DNA of 64,000 bases from Streptomyces sp. RPT161 (lineage in GTDB: Bacteria > Actinomycetota > Actinomycetes > Streptomycetales > Streptomycetaceae): contig NZ_JAPZVN010000025.1 of assembly GCF_027533845.1 (NCBI RefSeq), positions 1-64,000 of the forward strand, in the 5' to 3' direction. Under the pieces are notes generated by a model. That model was not told where the DNA came from and did no database searches. It was given only the letters and a program-made list of their open reading frames with translations. Both the position numbers and the translations under genes were made by a program. Shown here piece by piece: positions 1 to 8,626 of this stretch (positions within the stretch are counted from its first letter, which is position 1; each line of letters begins with the position of its first letter).

Positions 1-142
1 CCCCTTTCGTCGACTCTCGGCGCGGACACCGGTGCCGCCGGGGCTGTCGTAACGGGGTTTGACCGCGCTGGTTCGGCGCTCATTCGCGAGCGGGCGCCTA
101 CCTCATCCTCGCCCGGGAGAGTGTCCCGCCACTGCGTTCCGC

Positions 143-1462
143 TCAGACGTCGGCCAGCCAGTTCCCGTGGAAACCGGCAGGGACGCGCCGGGGGAGATGG
201 ACGGTGGCGACCGGAGGTGCGGTCAGGTCGTCCGCGTCGAGGATCACCAGGTCACTGCGGTCGGTCGCGGCGTCGTACACATATGTCATCAGCCAGCCGG
301 GCCCGCCCGGCGTGTCATCCGCGGGGACGAAGGCGGCCTCGCCGGGCGCGCGGCCCGGGCCGAAGCGGTGGCTGGTTACGGTGCCGTCACGTAGGTCGTA
401 GCGGTGGATCGCACCACCGTCGGGTCCGTTGGCGGTGCTGGCGTGCCCATAGCGATGCGGCAGGCCGGTGAGACGGTCGTCGATGCGGGGGAACTCGGCG
501 CGGCTGTCGTCCAGTTGCTCCTCGCGTACCGTTCCCGCCACCAGGTCGAGCGTCCAACGCCACAGCGCCGTACGCCCGTTGATGTCCACGCCGTCGCCGA
601 GCCGGTCATGGCGGATGGCGTGCAGGATCAGACGCTCTCCGTCGGACTCCTCATAGGCGCCCAGGGTGTGGAAGACATAGCAGGGGTCGATGGTGAACCA
701 CCGCACCTCGGCATAGGGCCTGTCCCGCCGCAGTACGCCCAACCGCGCACCATGGTCCGGCGCCCAGACGTAGGGCATACCGGCACCGGCCCTGGTCCGG
801 TCGTAGAGGGCGGGCAGGTCCATGAAGACAACGTGTCCGGCGGTCAGTTGGAAGTCATGCATCATCGTCGCCGCGGACACGTCCACCGGTCGGCTGATGG
901 TGAGTTCACCACGGTTGTCGGCCCGGTGGTAGGTGAGGTACGGGGCCGAGGGGCCACCGTACCCGAAGAAGTGCAGTTCCCCGGTGACGGGACAGGTCTT
1001 GGGGTGCGCGGTCATCGGCGTACGCAGGCGTCCGTCGAAGTCATAGGCGCCGATGGTCTCCAGCTCGTGACCAGCCCGGCAGTCCAGCTCGTACGGGTAG
1101 GAGGACTCGACCAGCGCCAGCGTGCGGCCCGCATGGCGTACGACGTGGGTGTTCGCGACACCGGCGGTCAGATCGACGTTGCCCTGGTCGTCGCGGAGCG
1201 GGGCGCCGTGGGTGAAGGTGGTCGTCCGCACCCAGCGGTTGCGGTACGAGACGGCCGTCCCGTGCTCCAACCGCACCCCGTGCACCATGCCGTCGCCCAG
1301 GAACCAGTGCGCGGAGGCGGCCTCATGCGGGTTGGGTCCGTTGCGCAGGTACCAGCCGCTCAGCTCGGGCGGTATGGCACCGGTGACCGGCAGTTCGGTG
1401 ACGGTGATCTCATCGGGCACGGGAGCGTAGTTGCCCAGCAGATGAGGGGCGATGGTGGTCAT
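143..1462 (-). CDS. Carotenoid cleavage oxygenase family protein (RPE65-like)
   Basis: This 439-residue protein belongs to the carotenoid oxygenase family, non-haem iron enzymes that split polyene or stilbene-type double bonds with O2. The four iron-ligand histidine motifs are visible in order: MTAHPK, MMHDFQLT, VFHTLGAYE and a C-terminal GFHGNW. The N-terminal GWYLRNGPNP and the GDGMVHG stretch are also typical. I chose the ATG at 1462 because GGAG lies 8 bases before it; the open frame runs further upstream but only antisense to the next gene. It sits 29 bp behind the membrane protein gene in one probable operon, under the divergent PadR regulator. The substrate cannot be read from the sequence; a stilbene or apocarotenal is as possible as a carotenoid. 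Confidence 0.9.
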   Translation of the reverse strand: MTTIAPHLLGNYAPVPDEITVTELPVTGAIPPELSGWYLRNGPNPHEAASAHWFLGDGMVHGVRLEHGTAVSYRNRWVRTTTFTHGAPLRDDQGNVDLTAGVANTHVVRHAGRTLALVESSYPYELDCRAGHELETIGAYDFDGRLRTPMTAHPKTCPVTGELHFFGYGGPSAPYLTYHRADNRGELTISRPVDVSAATMMHDFQLTAGHVVFMDLPALYDRTRAGAGMPYVWAPDHGARLGVLRRDRPYAEVRWFTIDPCYVFHTLGAYEESDGERLILHAIRHDRLGDGVDINGRTALWRWTLDLVAGTVREEQLDDSRAEFPRIDDRLTGLPHRYGHASTANGPDGGAIHRYDLRDGTVTSHRFGPGRAPGEAAFVPADDTPGGPGWLMTYVYDAATDRSDLVILDADDLTAPPVATVHLPRRVPAGFHGNWLADV

Positions 1463-1491
1463 GAGGGGCTCCGTGGGCGGTCGCAGGCGCT

Positions 1492-2055
1492 TCAGCGGGT
1501 GACGCCGAGGCGGGCTTGGACGATCTTCGGGTATCGGTTGGTGAAGACCGCGGGCGCTACGAAGCCGACGACCTGGCAGACGGTCGTGGCCAGCGGGCCC
1601 GTGTGCGCCGCGTCGCAGGCGGCGACGGCTGCGGCGGTCAGCGCGAAGCCGGTGGCCCATGCCGTGGTGATCACCATGTTGACGCGCAGGAACTGCGGAG
1701 TGTGCCAGACCTCCTGCGGAGTGCTGCGGCGCGCGATGCCCAGGGTGAAGGGGCGGCGGACGGCCAGCGTGCTCCACGCGGTGGCGGCGAGCCAGCCCAA
1801 GGACAGCGCACCCGCGTACGTCCTGACCGGCGAGTGCGGCACGGCGAACGCGAAGGCGGTCATGGCGGCGAAGTAGGCGACGGTGCTGGTCTCCAGGATC
1901 AGCGCGTCGGCGGCCACCCCGGACCTGCGGTCCTTGGCCAGTAGCCACACTCCGCTGACCAGTGCGGCCAGCGCTCCCCACTGCCAGCCGACGGTGGAGA
2001 TGGCGGCGAAGGCGATCCACGGGATGAAGCCGCGCAGGTAGCGCACAGCGCCCAT
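1492..2055 (-). CDS. Small multi-pass membrane protein, unknown function
   Basis: This 187-residue protein has four to six hydrophobic segments, for example around WIAFAAISTVGW, AYFAAMTAFAFAV, LSLGWLAATAW and VITTAWATGFAL, and ends in a short basic tail. I do not recognise a family with certainty. The ATG at 2055 was chosen over an upstream in-frame ATG because an AGGGGGA ribosome-binding site lies about 5 bases ahead. It is the first gene of the leftward transcript that continues into the carotenoid oxygenase gene, and its promoter overlaps the PadR promoter. A role in handling the hydrophobic substrate or product of the oxygenase is inference from position only. Confidence 0.75.
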   Translation of the reverse strand: MGAVRYLRGFIPWIAFAAISTVGWQWGALAALVSGVWLLAKDRRSGVAADALILETSTVAYFAAMTAFAFAVPHSPVRTYAGALSLGWLAATAWSTLAVRRPFTLGIARRSTPQEVWHTPQFLRVNMVITTAWATGFALTAAAVAACDAAHTGPLATTVCQVVGFVAPAVFTNRYPKIVQARLGVTR

Positions 2056-2110
2056 GACGAGTCCCCCTGAACAGCAGCCCGGATGCTCCGGGCGTGCGGA
2101 CATTCCAACT

Positions 2111-2151
2111 TTGACATGTCGAAGCTAGAACCTCCTATGATGACGTGTCAA
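2111..2151. promoter_or_regulatory. Divergent promoters inside a PadR-type operator
   Basis: TTGACATGTC (2111-2120) and GACGTGTCAA (2142-2151) form a 10-bp inverted repeat with one mismatch and a 21-bp spacer. Each arm carries a TTGACA -35 hexamer on a different strand. Rightwards it pairs with TATGAT at 2136-2141 (19-bp spacer) for the PadR gene; leftwards with TAGCTT at 2127-2122 (18-bp spacer) for the membrane protein/oxygenase operon. A dimer bound here would block both promoters. Binding by the neighbouring PadR protein is inferred. Confidence 0.65.
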
Positions 2152-2173
2152 CTGTGGAAGGTAGGATGGCTGC

Positions 2174-2698
2174 ATGAGCCTTCGCCACGCAGTCCTCGGT
2201 CTCCTCGTGGGAAAGCCCGCCAGCGGCTACGACCTGATGAAGCTGTTCAACAGCTCGCTGGCGAACGTCTGGCCCGCCACCCAGAGCCAGGTCTACGGTG
2301 AACTCGCCCGCCTCGCGGACAACGGACTGATCGACGTCGCGGCCGAAGGCCCGCGTGGCCGCAAGGAGTACACGCTCACCGAAGAGGGTCTGACCGAACT
2401 GCGTCGCTGGCTGATGGACGCCCAACCGGAAGCGCAGCGCAGCGCCGCCCTGCTGCGCGTGTTCTTCCTGGGCGTGCTCACACCGGAGCAGTCCCTTGAC
2501 CACCTGGCCAAACTGGCCGAACAGGCGGCGGCCGACCATGCGCGGCTGAAGGAACTCCAGAAGTCCCGGGACTGGGACGAGGGGGGCATGCTCACCGTCA
2601 ACGGCAGACTCGCCCTCGAATACGGTCTGCGGTTGTACGAGATGCGGGAGCAGTGGGCGCGGTGGGCCGCGCAGCAGATCGCCGCCAGCGACACGTAG
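2174..2698 (+). CDS. PadR family transcriptional regulator
   Basis: This 174-residue protein has the N-terminal PadR winged helix (SLRHAVLGLL, GYDLMKLF, WPATQSQVYGELARL, GRKEYTLTEEG, about residues 1-80) and a C-terminal alpha-helical dimerisation region (about 90-170) with the usual tail LYEMREQWARW. PadR proteins are typically repressors relieved by phenolic or drug-like ligands. The gene diverges from the membrane protein/carotenoid oxygenase operon, and a strong inverted repeat covers both promoters, so autoregulation and control of that operon are likely. The start is the ATG at 2174, preceded by GGTAGGA. Confidence 0.9.
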   Translation: MSLRHAVLGLLVGKPASGYDLMKLFNSSLANVWPATQSQVYGELARLADNGLIDVAAEGPRGRKEYTLTEEGLTELRRWLMDAQPEAQRSAALLRVFFLGVLTPEQSLDHLAKLAEQAAADHARLKELQKSRDWDEGGMLTVNGRLALEYGLRLYEMREQWARWAAQQIAASDT

Positions 2699-2753
2699 GC
2701 CGTCGCATCGCTTCCCGTCGGGGTCGAGGCTGCGGCGGCGTCACTCGGCTCAG

Positions 2754-2960
2754 TTGGTGGGCAGGCACTCCAGCGCGAGTCGCAGCAGGCGGCGCCAATC
2801 GCCGCTGCCGGTACGGACGGTGGCGGACACCGCGCCGATGATGACGCACATCGGTGACCGGGCGGTCCTCGCGCAGCGCGCCCGCCGCCTGACGCCCGCT
2901 CGATCAACTTCCCCACAGCTGCTGCTTCGAGTTCAGTCCGAGCCCGCCCGCCTGGTTCGC
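2754..2960 (-). pseudogene. Remnant of a TetR-family regulator C-terminus
   Basis: Read leftwards, three short stretches in different frames join into one recognisable TetR C-terminal region: ELEAAAVGKLIERA, then AAGALREDRPVTDV, then IIGAVSATVRTGSGDWRRLL, ending with a stop near 2754. The motif AGALRED followed by a hydrophobic GAV segment is common in actinobacterial TetR proteins. At least two frameshifts separate the pieces and no DNA-binding domain is left. The rest of 2699-3224 shows no gene I can support. Identification is by eye and needs a frameshift-tolerant search. Confidence 0.45.
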
Positions 2961-3224
2961 CGCCCGTCGCGCCGCGCGCCGCCTCGATGGCGGCCGACAG
3001 CCCGCGGTCGCCGGTGTTCGGTGGTGAACCCGGCACTTCATGGCCGCGGGCTGGGGGACCGCCCCGCCGGTCGCCACCCTCACCGCGCTTTTCGGTGGTC
3101 GTCTTCTTCCTGCCTGTCCAGCGCCGGATCGCCACCGGCCTGGCGGTCGGAGCCGTGCGTAGGTGAGGATGGCCGCTGAGTCCGCGTCCCACCGGTGGTG
3201 GCGGTCGAGGTCGGGGAGACGAAC

Positions 3225-3917
3225 ATGCTGGCGACCTTTGCCGAGTTGTCCACGCCGCTGCTGGCCGATGCCTGCCTGCGCCGCGGCGTACCGCTGCGCG
3301 CCGCGCCGCCCGGCATTCGCGCGGTCGCCGTCGGGCAGCGGATCGCCGGGCGGGTGCTGCCGGTGCGCCACTACGGGAGCGTGGATGTGTTCCTGGAGGC
3401 GTTCGGCCGGGCCGAAGCCGGTGATGTGCTGGTCATCGACAACGGCGGGCGGGCGGACGAGGCCTGCGTCGGTGACCTGGCGGTGCTGGAGGCCGAGGCG
3501 GCGGGTGTGACGGGACTGGTGGTCTGGGGGCTGCACCGCGACACACCGGAACTGGTGGAAATCGGCCTTCCGGTGTTCAGCTACGGCAGCTACCCGCCCG
3601 GCCCGGTACGACTCGACGAGCGCGAGCCCGAGGCACTGACCGCCGCGCGGTTCGGGCCGCATCTGGTGAGCGATGATGACGTCGTCTTCGGCGACGACGA
3701 CGGCGTGCTGTTCGTCGCCGCCGAACACGCCGAGGACGTACTGGCGGTGGCACAGCAGATCCGGCACACCGAACGTGAACAGGCCCGCAGGATCCGGGCG
3801 GGCGAGACACTGCGCCGGCAGACGTCCTTCGACGACTACCTGTCACGACGCGCCAGCGACCCGGCCTACACCTTCCGCCAGCACCTGCGCCGTACCGGCG
3901 GCGCCATCGAGGAGTAG
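3225..3917 (+). CDS. RraA family protein
   Basis: This 230-residue protein has the RraA fold, shared by the RNase E regulator RraA and by 4-hydroxy-4-methyl-2-oxoglutarate/oxaloacetate aldolases. The signature AGDVLVIDNGGRADEA (about 65-80) and the GLHRDTPEL stretch with the metal/substrate-binding Arg105-Asp106 pair are present. The frame is open from a GTG at 3195, but the ATG at 3225 has GGGGAGA six bases upstream and aligns with the usual N-terminus. In actinobacteria such proteins are more likely divalent-metal aldolases or decarboxylases than RNase E regulators; the exact activity is unknown. It converges on the SnoaL-like gene. Confidence 0.85.
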   Translation: MLATFAELSTPLLADACLRRGVPLRAAPPGIRAVAVGQRIAGRVLPVRHYGSVDVFLEAFGRAEAGDVLVIDNGGRADEACVGDLAVLEAEAAGVTGLVVWGLHRDTPELVEIGLPVFSYGSYPPGPVRLDEREPEALTAARFGPHLVSDDDVVFGDDDGVLFVAAEHAEDVLAVAQQIRHTEREQARRIRAGETLRRQTSFDDYLSRRASDPAYTFRQHLRRTGGAIEE

Positions 3918-3959
3918 CCGTGCCTCACCTCGGTGTCCGTCGTCGTCGGAGGACTGCCC

Positions 3960-4418
3960 CTAGCCGATGCGATCCGTCGGGCCTGCGAACGGAATGAACG
4001 TGGTCCGGGCGGCAAGCAGCCAACTGCCTGCCACCTTGCGGAAGGTGTCCTCGTAGTGCCCGATGTTCACCGGCGGCCGGGGCGGCACCATGCCTGAAGT
4101 GTGCCCGTCGACACGGTACGTCGCGAAGTACGTTGTGGCGCTGGCCGTTGTCGGCGAGGTGATCGTGACCAGGATGTTCGTGCACATACGGCGTGAGAGC
4201 CGGTCGGTGGGCCGCGAGCCGAAGTAGTCACGCAGCGCGTCACGGCCCTGGATCCGCCGGTCGCCGTCCGGCCACTCCCAGACTCCGTCCGCCGTGAACA
4301 GCTCAGCCACCGTGCTCGGTTCGCCCAGATCCAGCCGCCGGACGAAGTCGAGGATCAGACGCTCGCAGGCTCGCTCGGCGAGCAGACGTTCCATGGGGTC
4401 GATGGTTTCGGCATCCAT
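3960..4418 (-). CDS. SnoaL-like / NTF2-fold protein
   Basis: This 152-residue protein has the NTF2-like cone fold of the SnoaL_4 group. The pattern ERLILDFVRRLDLGEP then FTADGVWEW, a GRDALRDYF helix, and a C-terminal strand pair HYEDTFRKV and WLLAARTTF is typical. Members act as polyketide cyclases, isomerases or small dehydratases, and many have no known substrate. The ATG at 4418 has AGGGGAGATG just ahead. Nothing nearby is a polyketide synthase, so a housekeeping or detoxification role is equally possible. Confidence 0.75.
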   Translation of the reverse strand: MDAETIDPMERLLAERACERLILDFVRRLDLGEPSTVAELFTADGVWEWPDGDRRIQGRDALRDYFGSRPTDRLSRRMCTNILVTITSPTTASATTYFATYRVDGHTSGMVPPRPPVNIGHYEDTFRKVAGSWLLAARTTFIPFAGPTDRIG

Positions 4419-4482
4419 CTCCCCTTCCTAACAGGGCGTACCGCACGTCGCGAGCGCTTTTGCCGTGGCCCGCGCCGCCCGT

Positions 4483-5232
4483 TCAGCCCCATCCAGGGGC
4501 TGGCGGCAACGGCCACTTGGGCGGTTCCGGCAGCGGACGGTCGACGGTGAGCCCGGTGCCGGAACCGCGGCCGCTGAGCCAGCCGAGGAGCGTGTGACCG
4601 GTGCCGGTGACAGTGGGGCCGGTGGGGGAGAGGTTCCAGGACCGGCCCAGGTCGACGGCCTCGACACGGGCGACGGGGAAGCCATGGGCGCCCAGTGCGG
4701 CGAGGGTGTCGTCGAGGGCCCACGTCACATACGTACCGGGCCAACGGGCCGTGCCGTAGCCGACGTTCAGGTCGACATGGTGGGTCTCCAGCTCACGCCA
4801 GCAGCGGTACAGGGTGTACCAGGCCGGATGGCTCCAGCCTGCCAGTGCCGAGACCAGGACGTTCCACCGTTCGGCGGGCATCGCGGCCGCTTCATCGGCC
4901 AGTCGACTGAGCCGACCGCGTACATCAGCCGCCAGATCGCGCGCCGGTCGCCCGGCGCCTGCCTGGACCGCGCGGGACAGGGCCGCGGCATCGGTGCGCG
5001 GCCCCGGCTCAACACCGGTGCGGGCGACGGCCAGCAGCCACAGGTACGCGTCGATGCTGCGCGCCACGTGGGTGATGACCTGGCCGCGGTTCCAACCGGG
5101 CAGCGTCGAGGGCTCCCGGACCTGCGCATCGCTCAACGTCTCAACGGCGGCGGTGAACCGCTCGCCGGAGCGTATGACGTCACCGGTGATGTCGGGCACG
5201 GCCTCACTGTAGCGGCCAAGTTCGCAGGTCAC
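4483..5232 (-). CDS. Maleylpyruvate isomerase-type mycothiol-dependent protein
   Basis: This protein of about 249 residues matches the MDMPI family, DinB-fold zinc enzymes using mycothiol in actinobacteria. The N-terminal domain shows LPGWNRGQVITHVARS with the first metal histidine, and ELETHHVDLNVGY with the Glu and His of the remaining metal site. The C-terminal half carries the MDMPI_C-like segment ending in a GxGTGL strand. The start is uncertain: I used the GTG at 5232, since codons upstream run antisense to the divergent reductase gene. It may be a true maleylpyruvate isomerase, but most members are uncharacterised mycothiol transferases. Confidence 0.75.
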   Translation of the reverse strand: MTCELGRYSEAVPDITGDVIRSGERFTAAVETLSDAQVREPSTLPGWNRGQVITHVARSIDAYLWLLAVARTGVEPGPRTDAAALSRAVQAGAGRPARDLAADVRGRLSRLADEAAAMPAERWNVLVSALAGWSHPAWYTLYRCWRELETHHVDLNVGYGTARWPGTYVTWALDDTLAALGAHGFPVARVEAVDLGRSWNLSPTGPTVTGTGHTLLGWLSGRGSGTGLTVDRPLPEPPKWPLPPAPGWG

Positions 5233-5349
5233 CTCAGTCGCTCGTCCGGGACGCACCGCCCCCGCTGGTGCGCCACAGGCGCCGATCTGATCGAATTCGG
5301 CATCGAGACCGTCCGACCCGCACCGGTCTCCCGGAGAACAGGAGCGCAC

Positions 5350-6234
5350 ATGACAACAACCATCATGACAGTGGCCATCCTCGGGCCGGGCGGTGTGGGC
5401 GGCCTGATCGGAGCGCTGCTCGCACGCGGCGGACACCGCGTCATCTGCCTGGCCGGTGAGGAGACCACCGCCGTGCTGCGCCGCGAAGGGCTGCGCGTGC
5501 GCAGCGGACAGTACGGTGACTTCACGGCGCGGGTGGAGGCCGACACCGAGCTGCGCGAACCGGTCGACGCCGTCTTCGTCACGGTGAAGCAGACCGCGCT
5601 GTCCGCCGCCCTGGAGCGTGTGCCACCGCAGGCCGTCGGCGACGGGATCGTCGTGCCGCTGCTCAACGGCCTCGACCACGTCGCGGCGCTGCGCCAGCAC
5701 TACCCGGCCGCCCAGGTCGTAGCCGGAACCATCAAGGTGGAGGCCACCCGCACCGCGCCCGGACAGATCGCGCACACCAGCCCCTTCGCGTCGATCGAAC
5801 TGGCCGCCCCCGTCGATGACTTCGCGGCCCGGCTGAAGGACGCCGGCCTCGCTGTGACCCTGCGCCCCGACGAGGGCGCGATGCTCTGGGACAAGCTCGC
5901 CTTCCTGGCACCGTTCGCCCTGCTGACCACTCGCTACCAGGCCGCCGTCGGCACCATCCGCACCGAGCGGCGCGCCGAACTGCTGACGGTACTGGACGAG
6001 ATCACCGCCGTGGCCCGCGCCACCGGCGCACCGGTGACCGCCGAAGCGGTGCTCGACTTCTTCGACCGTGCTCCGGAGGGGATGAAGTCATCGATGCAAC
6101 GCGATGCGGAGGCGGGCCGTGCGATCGAACTCGACGCCATCGGCGGCGCCGTCCTGCGGGCCGCGGCCGCCCACGGCGTCGACACCCCCGTGACGTCGCG
6201 GCTCGTCGCCGAACTCGGCGCCAAGGCCAGCTGA
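5350..6234 (+). CDS. 2-dehydropantoate 2-reductase (ketopantoate reductase) family protein
   Basis: This 294-residue NADP-dependent reductase begins with a Rossmann nucleotide-binding loop, ILGPGGVGGLIGALLA, and contains the KPR features VFVTVKQTAL, PLLNGLDHV, the catalytic-lysine region MLWDKLAFLAPF, and the C-terminal helical domain with KSSMQRDAEAGRAIELDAIGG. The length fits the family. AGGAG is 5 bases before the ATG at 5350; the longer open frame upstream overlaps the divergent gene. Actinomycetes often carry several KPR paralogues, so it need not be the pantothenate-pathway PanE; reduction of another 2-keto acid is possible. Confidence 0.88.
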   Translation: MTTTIMTVAILGPGGVGGLIGALLARGGHRVICLAGEETTAVLRREGLRVRSGQYGDFTARVEADTELREPVDAVFVTVKQTALSAALERVPPQAVGDGIVVPLLNGLDHVAALRQHYPAAQVVAGTIKVEATRTAPGQIAHTSPFASIELAAPVDDFAARLKDAGLAVTLRPDEGAMLWDKLAFLAPFALLTTRYQAAVGTIRTERRAELLTVLDEITAVARATGAPVTAEAVLDFFDRAPEGMKSSMQRDAEAGRAIELDAIGGAVLRAAAAHGVDTPVTSRLVAELGAKAS

Positions 6235-6294
6235 GACCCGTAAGCGCCTAGAGTGCGCGGTAGCGGCGGGAGGGGTCCCGCTGTGGGAGGAGCA

Positions 6295-7029
6295 ATGGGG
6301 ATGAGCGGGCTGGGTCAGCGGGTGGTCACCGGTGGACCGACGAACGCGGAGGAGATGATCGCGGAGGCGCGAAAGGCGTTCTTCGTGATGTTCGGCTTCC
6401 TTGCCCTGGTATGGCTGCTTCAGCTCGCCAACTGGGCGGACCACTACGGCCTGTCGCGGGAGTACGGGGTGGTCTCCGGCGATGTGGGCAGGCTGCCGGA
6501 CATTCTCGTCGCGCCCTTTCTGCACTGGAGTTGGGCGCACATCGAGGGCAACTCCGGCCCGCTGTTCGTCTTCGGCTTCCTCGCCGCCTACCGCGGAGTG
6601 GCCCGCTTTCTGGGGTTGAGCCTGCTGGTGGCGCTGACCAGCGGACTGACGGTGTGGTTCTTGGAGCACGGTGGCGTTGACACGGTCGGCGCCAGCGGCT
6701 TGATCTTCGGGTACTTCGGCTATGTGGTGGTCCGGGGCCTTTTCGACCGACACCTGATCGACACGTTGATCGGCATCGTCATGGCCGCGTCCTTCGCCTA
6801 CACCCTCACTCTCACCGTGCCGGGCACGCCCGGCATCAGCTGGCTGGGACACCTCGGCGGTCTGGCCGGCGGGCTCGTCGGGGCCTGGATCTTCCGGGAC
6901 CGACGCCCACAGCCGGTCAACGCGGACCGGCCGGGCCGGACCACTGGTGGAGGCCCTGATCCCCGTACGCGCGCCGACGGCTCACGGGCGGACCTGCACA
7001 AGGAACTCGGCGACCTCGGCCTGCTGTAG
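6295..7029 (+). CDS. Rhomboid family intramembrane serine protease
   Basis: This 244-residue membrane protein has six hydrophobic segments. The catalytic dyad is visible: Ser134 in VGASGLIFGYFGY and His186 in LGHLGGLAGG. The upstream HxxxN motif appears as WAHIEGNSGPL. A soluble proline/arginine-rich tail follows residue 200. Rhomboids cleave membrane-anchored substrates within or near the bilayer. The ATG at 6295 is preceded by GGGAGGAGC. The gene lies 60 bp after the ketopantoate-reductase-like gene and converges on the TPR regulator; no substrate is suggested by the neighbourhood. Confidence 0.92.
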   Translation: MGMSGLGQRVVTGGPTNAEEMIAEARKAFFVMFGFLALVWLLQLANWADHYGLSREYGVVSGDVGRLPDILVAPFLHWSWAHIEGNSGPLFVFGFLAAYRGVARFLGLSLLVALTSGLTVWFLEHGGVDTVGASGLIFGYFGYVVVRGLFDRHLIDTLIGIVMAASFAYTLTLTVPGTPGISWLGHLGGLAGGLVGAWIFRDRRPQPVNADRPGRTTGGGPDPRTRADGSRADLHKELGDLGLL

Positions 7030-7048
7030 TCGGTGGCCGCCCGCGCCG

Positions 7049-8419
7049 TCAGAGCGGCGGATCGGCCGGGGCAGGGCCCAACGTCGTCGTTCCGGGCGGG
7101 GTGCGGTGGCCGAGGCCGGTGCGGTAGACGTCAAGTGCCGCTTCGACGCGGCCCGTTCGGCGCAGCAGGTCGCCGAGGAGCCGACACAGATCGGCGATGT
7201 CGCCCGTCGCACCGGCCTCCTCCAGCAGGTCGAGCGCGGCCCTGTAGTGCTCCTCTGCCTGCTCCGGGCGGTCCCGCTCCTCGGCGATGAGCCCGAGCAG
7301 CCGGTGCGCTCCGCCCGCGTGCACGGCGCCGCGTCCGCTGCCGAGTTCGCCGAGCAGGTCTGAAAGCAACTGCTCGGCCGCACCGTATCTGCCCTGCCGT
7401 CGCAGTACATCGGCGAGTTCCACGTTGACCTGCACCGTGTACAACGTGGCCTGGCGCTCGGCCAGAACGGCACGCGCGGTGCGCAACTCGGCCTCCGCCT
7501 GCGCCAGGTCACCTTCCTGGGCGCGCAGGTAGCCGCGCATCCAGTGGCAGTGGGCGAGTTCGGTGCGGATCTGCAACTGCTGGTACAGCTCCTGCGCTCT
7601 GGCCAGGGAGGCGTCCGCGTCGGCGGTACGGCCTTCGGCGAGCAGGGTGCGGGCCACACCACGGTGCATCCGGGCCACGAGCGCCGGGTCGGTCGCCTGC
7701 GGTGCGAGCGCCAGGGCCAACTCGGCGGCCCGTGCCGCACGCGCCTGCGCGCCCATGTCCATGTACGGGGCGATCACGGCGGAGTAGAGCAGCAGCAGGG
7801 CGTTGGGGTCGTGAAGTCCGGCGGTGTTCAGCCCGTCGATGGCGTTCTCCAGCAGGTAGCAGGAGTACCGCAGGTCACCGGCGAGCAGATGCGCGACGGC
7901 GCGGCCACGTAGCGCGGGGACGCGCTGCGGGAGTGGGGCGTCGGCCAGCAACTGCTCGGCGGCGTGGAAGCGTTCGATGGCCTGGTCGAGGTCTCCGGCC
8001 TCCAGAGCGCAGTCGCCCAGCCCCACCAGTGCGGCGGCCCGCTCCGAAGGCATGCCGAGCCGCTGTGCCTCCCGCTCCAGCTGGGTGTACCGCTGCGCCG
8101 CGTCCCGCAACGAGCCTTCGCAGAACGCCTGCCGGGCGTCAGTGAGCCGCATGCGCACTTCAGTGGCCAGTCGCACGGGCTGGCCGGTGCACAACTCCTC
8201 ATAGCTGACGCTTAGTCGGTCCGCGAGATAGCGCAGTGCGGTTTCCGAGGGGCGTACCTTGCCTGATTCAAGGGTGGAGATGTAGGCGGCGGTGTACTGC
8301 GGCTCCGCCAACTCACGCTGCGTGAGTTGGCGTTCGGTACGCAGACGCAGGACGCGCTGGCCTATTCCGGAGGGGTCCTGTGGACCCGGCGGTTCGGAAC
8401 GCCTCGTCGGCTTCGGCAC
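7049..8419 (-). CDS. XRE-family regulator with C-terminal TPR repeats
   Basis: This 456-residue protein has an N-terminal helix-turn-helix (QRVLRLRTERQLTQRELAEP, then YISTLESGKVRPSETALRYLA, about 18-75) followed by a long array of tetratricopeptide-type helices (about 85-440), for instance ALVGLGDCALEAGDLDQAIE and ADVLRRQGRYGAAEQLL. HTH-plus-TPR proteins include the RRNPP peptide-sensing regulators of Firmicutes and many unstudied actinobacterial relatives. The gene diverges from a secreted neprosin-domain protein, with two identical 10-bp direct repeats between them. Peptide sensing here is inference; other TPR regulators respond to small molecules or protein partners. Confidence 0.85.
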   Translation of the reverse strand: MPKPTRRSEPPGPQDPSGIGQRVLRLRTERQLTQRELAEPQYTAAYISTLESGKVRPSETALRYLADRLSVSYEELCTGQPVRLATEVRMRLTDARQAFCEGSLRDAAQRYTQLEREAQRLGMPSERAAALVGLGDCALEAGDLDQAIERFHAAEQLLADAPLPQRVPALRGRAVAHLLAGDLRYSCYLLENAIDGLNTAGLHDPNALLLLYSAVIAPYMDMGAQARAARAAELALALAPQATDPALVARMHRGVARTLLAEGRTADADASLARAQELYQQLQIRTELAHCHWMRGYLRAQEGDLAQAEAELRTARAVLAERQATLYTVQVNVELADVLRRQGRYGAAEQLLSDLLGELGSGRGAVHAGGAHRLLGLIAEERDRPEQAEEHYRAALDLLEEAGATGDIADLCRLLGDLLRRTGRVEAALDVYRTGLGHRTPPGTTTLGPAPADPPL

Positions 8420-8527
8420 GATGCTCCCCTTCGTCGCTGCCTCGTGGACCCGCGCGGTCCCCGAGACCGCCCAGGTGGGCGGGATCCCGCAAGTCAGGCT
8501 ATTGCGCCTCTGGTTGGGCCACCGCTA

Positions 8528-8571
8528 GCTTAACTCGTCACGTAAGCACAGTTATCAAGACGCTTAACTCG
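8528..8571. promoter_or_regulatory. 10-bp direct repeats between the TPR regulator and neprosin genes
   Basis: GCTTAACTCG occurs exactly at 8528-8537 and again at 8562-8571, 34 bp apart start to start, about three helical turns. The segment between them is AT-rich for this genome and includes TTATCAAG. The repeats lie in the 207-bp divergent intergenic region and are candidates for binding by the XRE-TPR regulator. Same-face spacing suggests cooperative binding of two dimers, which is inference. Confidence 0.5.
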
Positions 8572-8626
8572 CTGCTCCCGGCGGTGCACGCCTCGCGGCA
8601 CGTCCGTTACTCGATCGGAGCTGTCC

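Noticed and set aside
404-1876. Open frame of 490 codons on the plus strand
   Set aside because: It lies antisense to the carotenoid oxygenase and membrane protein genes; composition follows high-GC codon bias and no family is recognisable.
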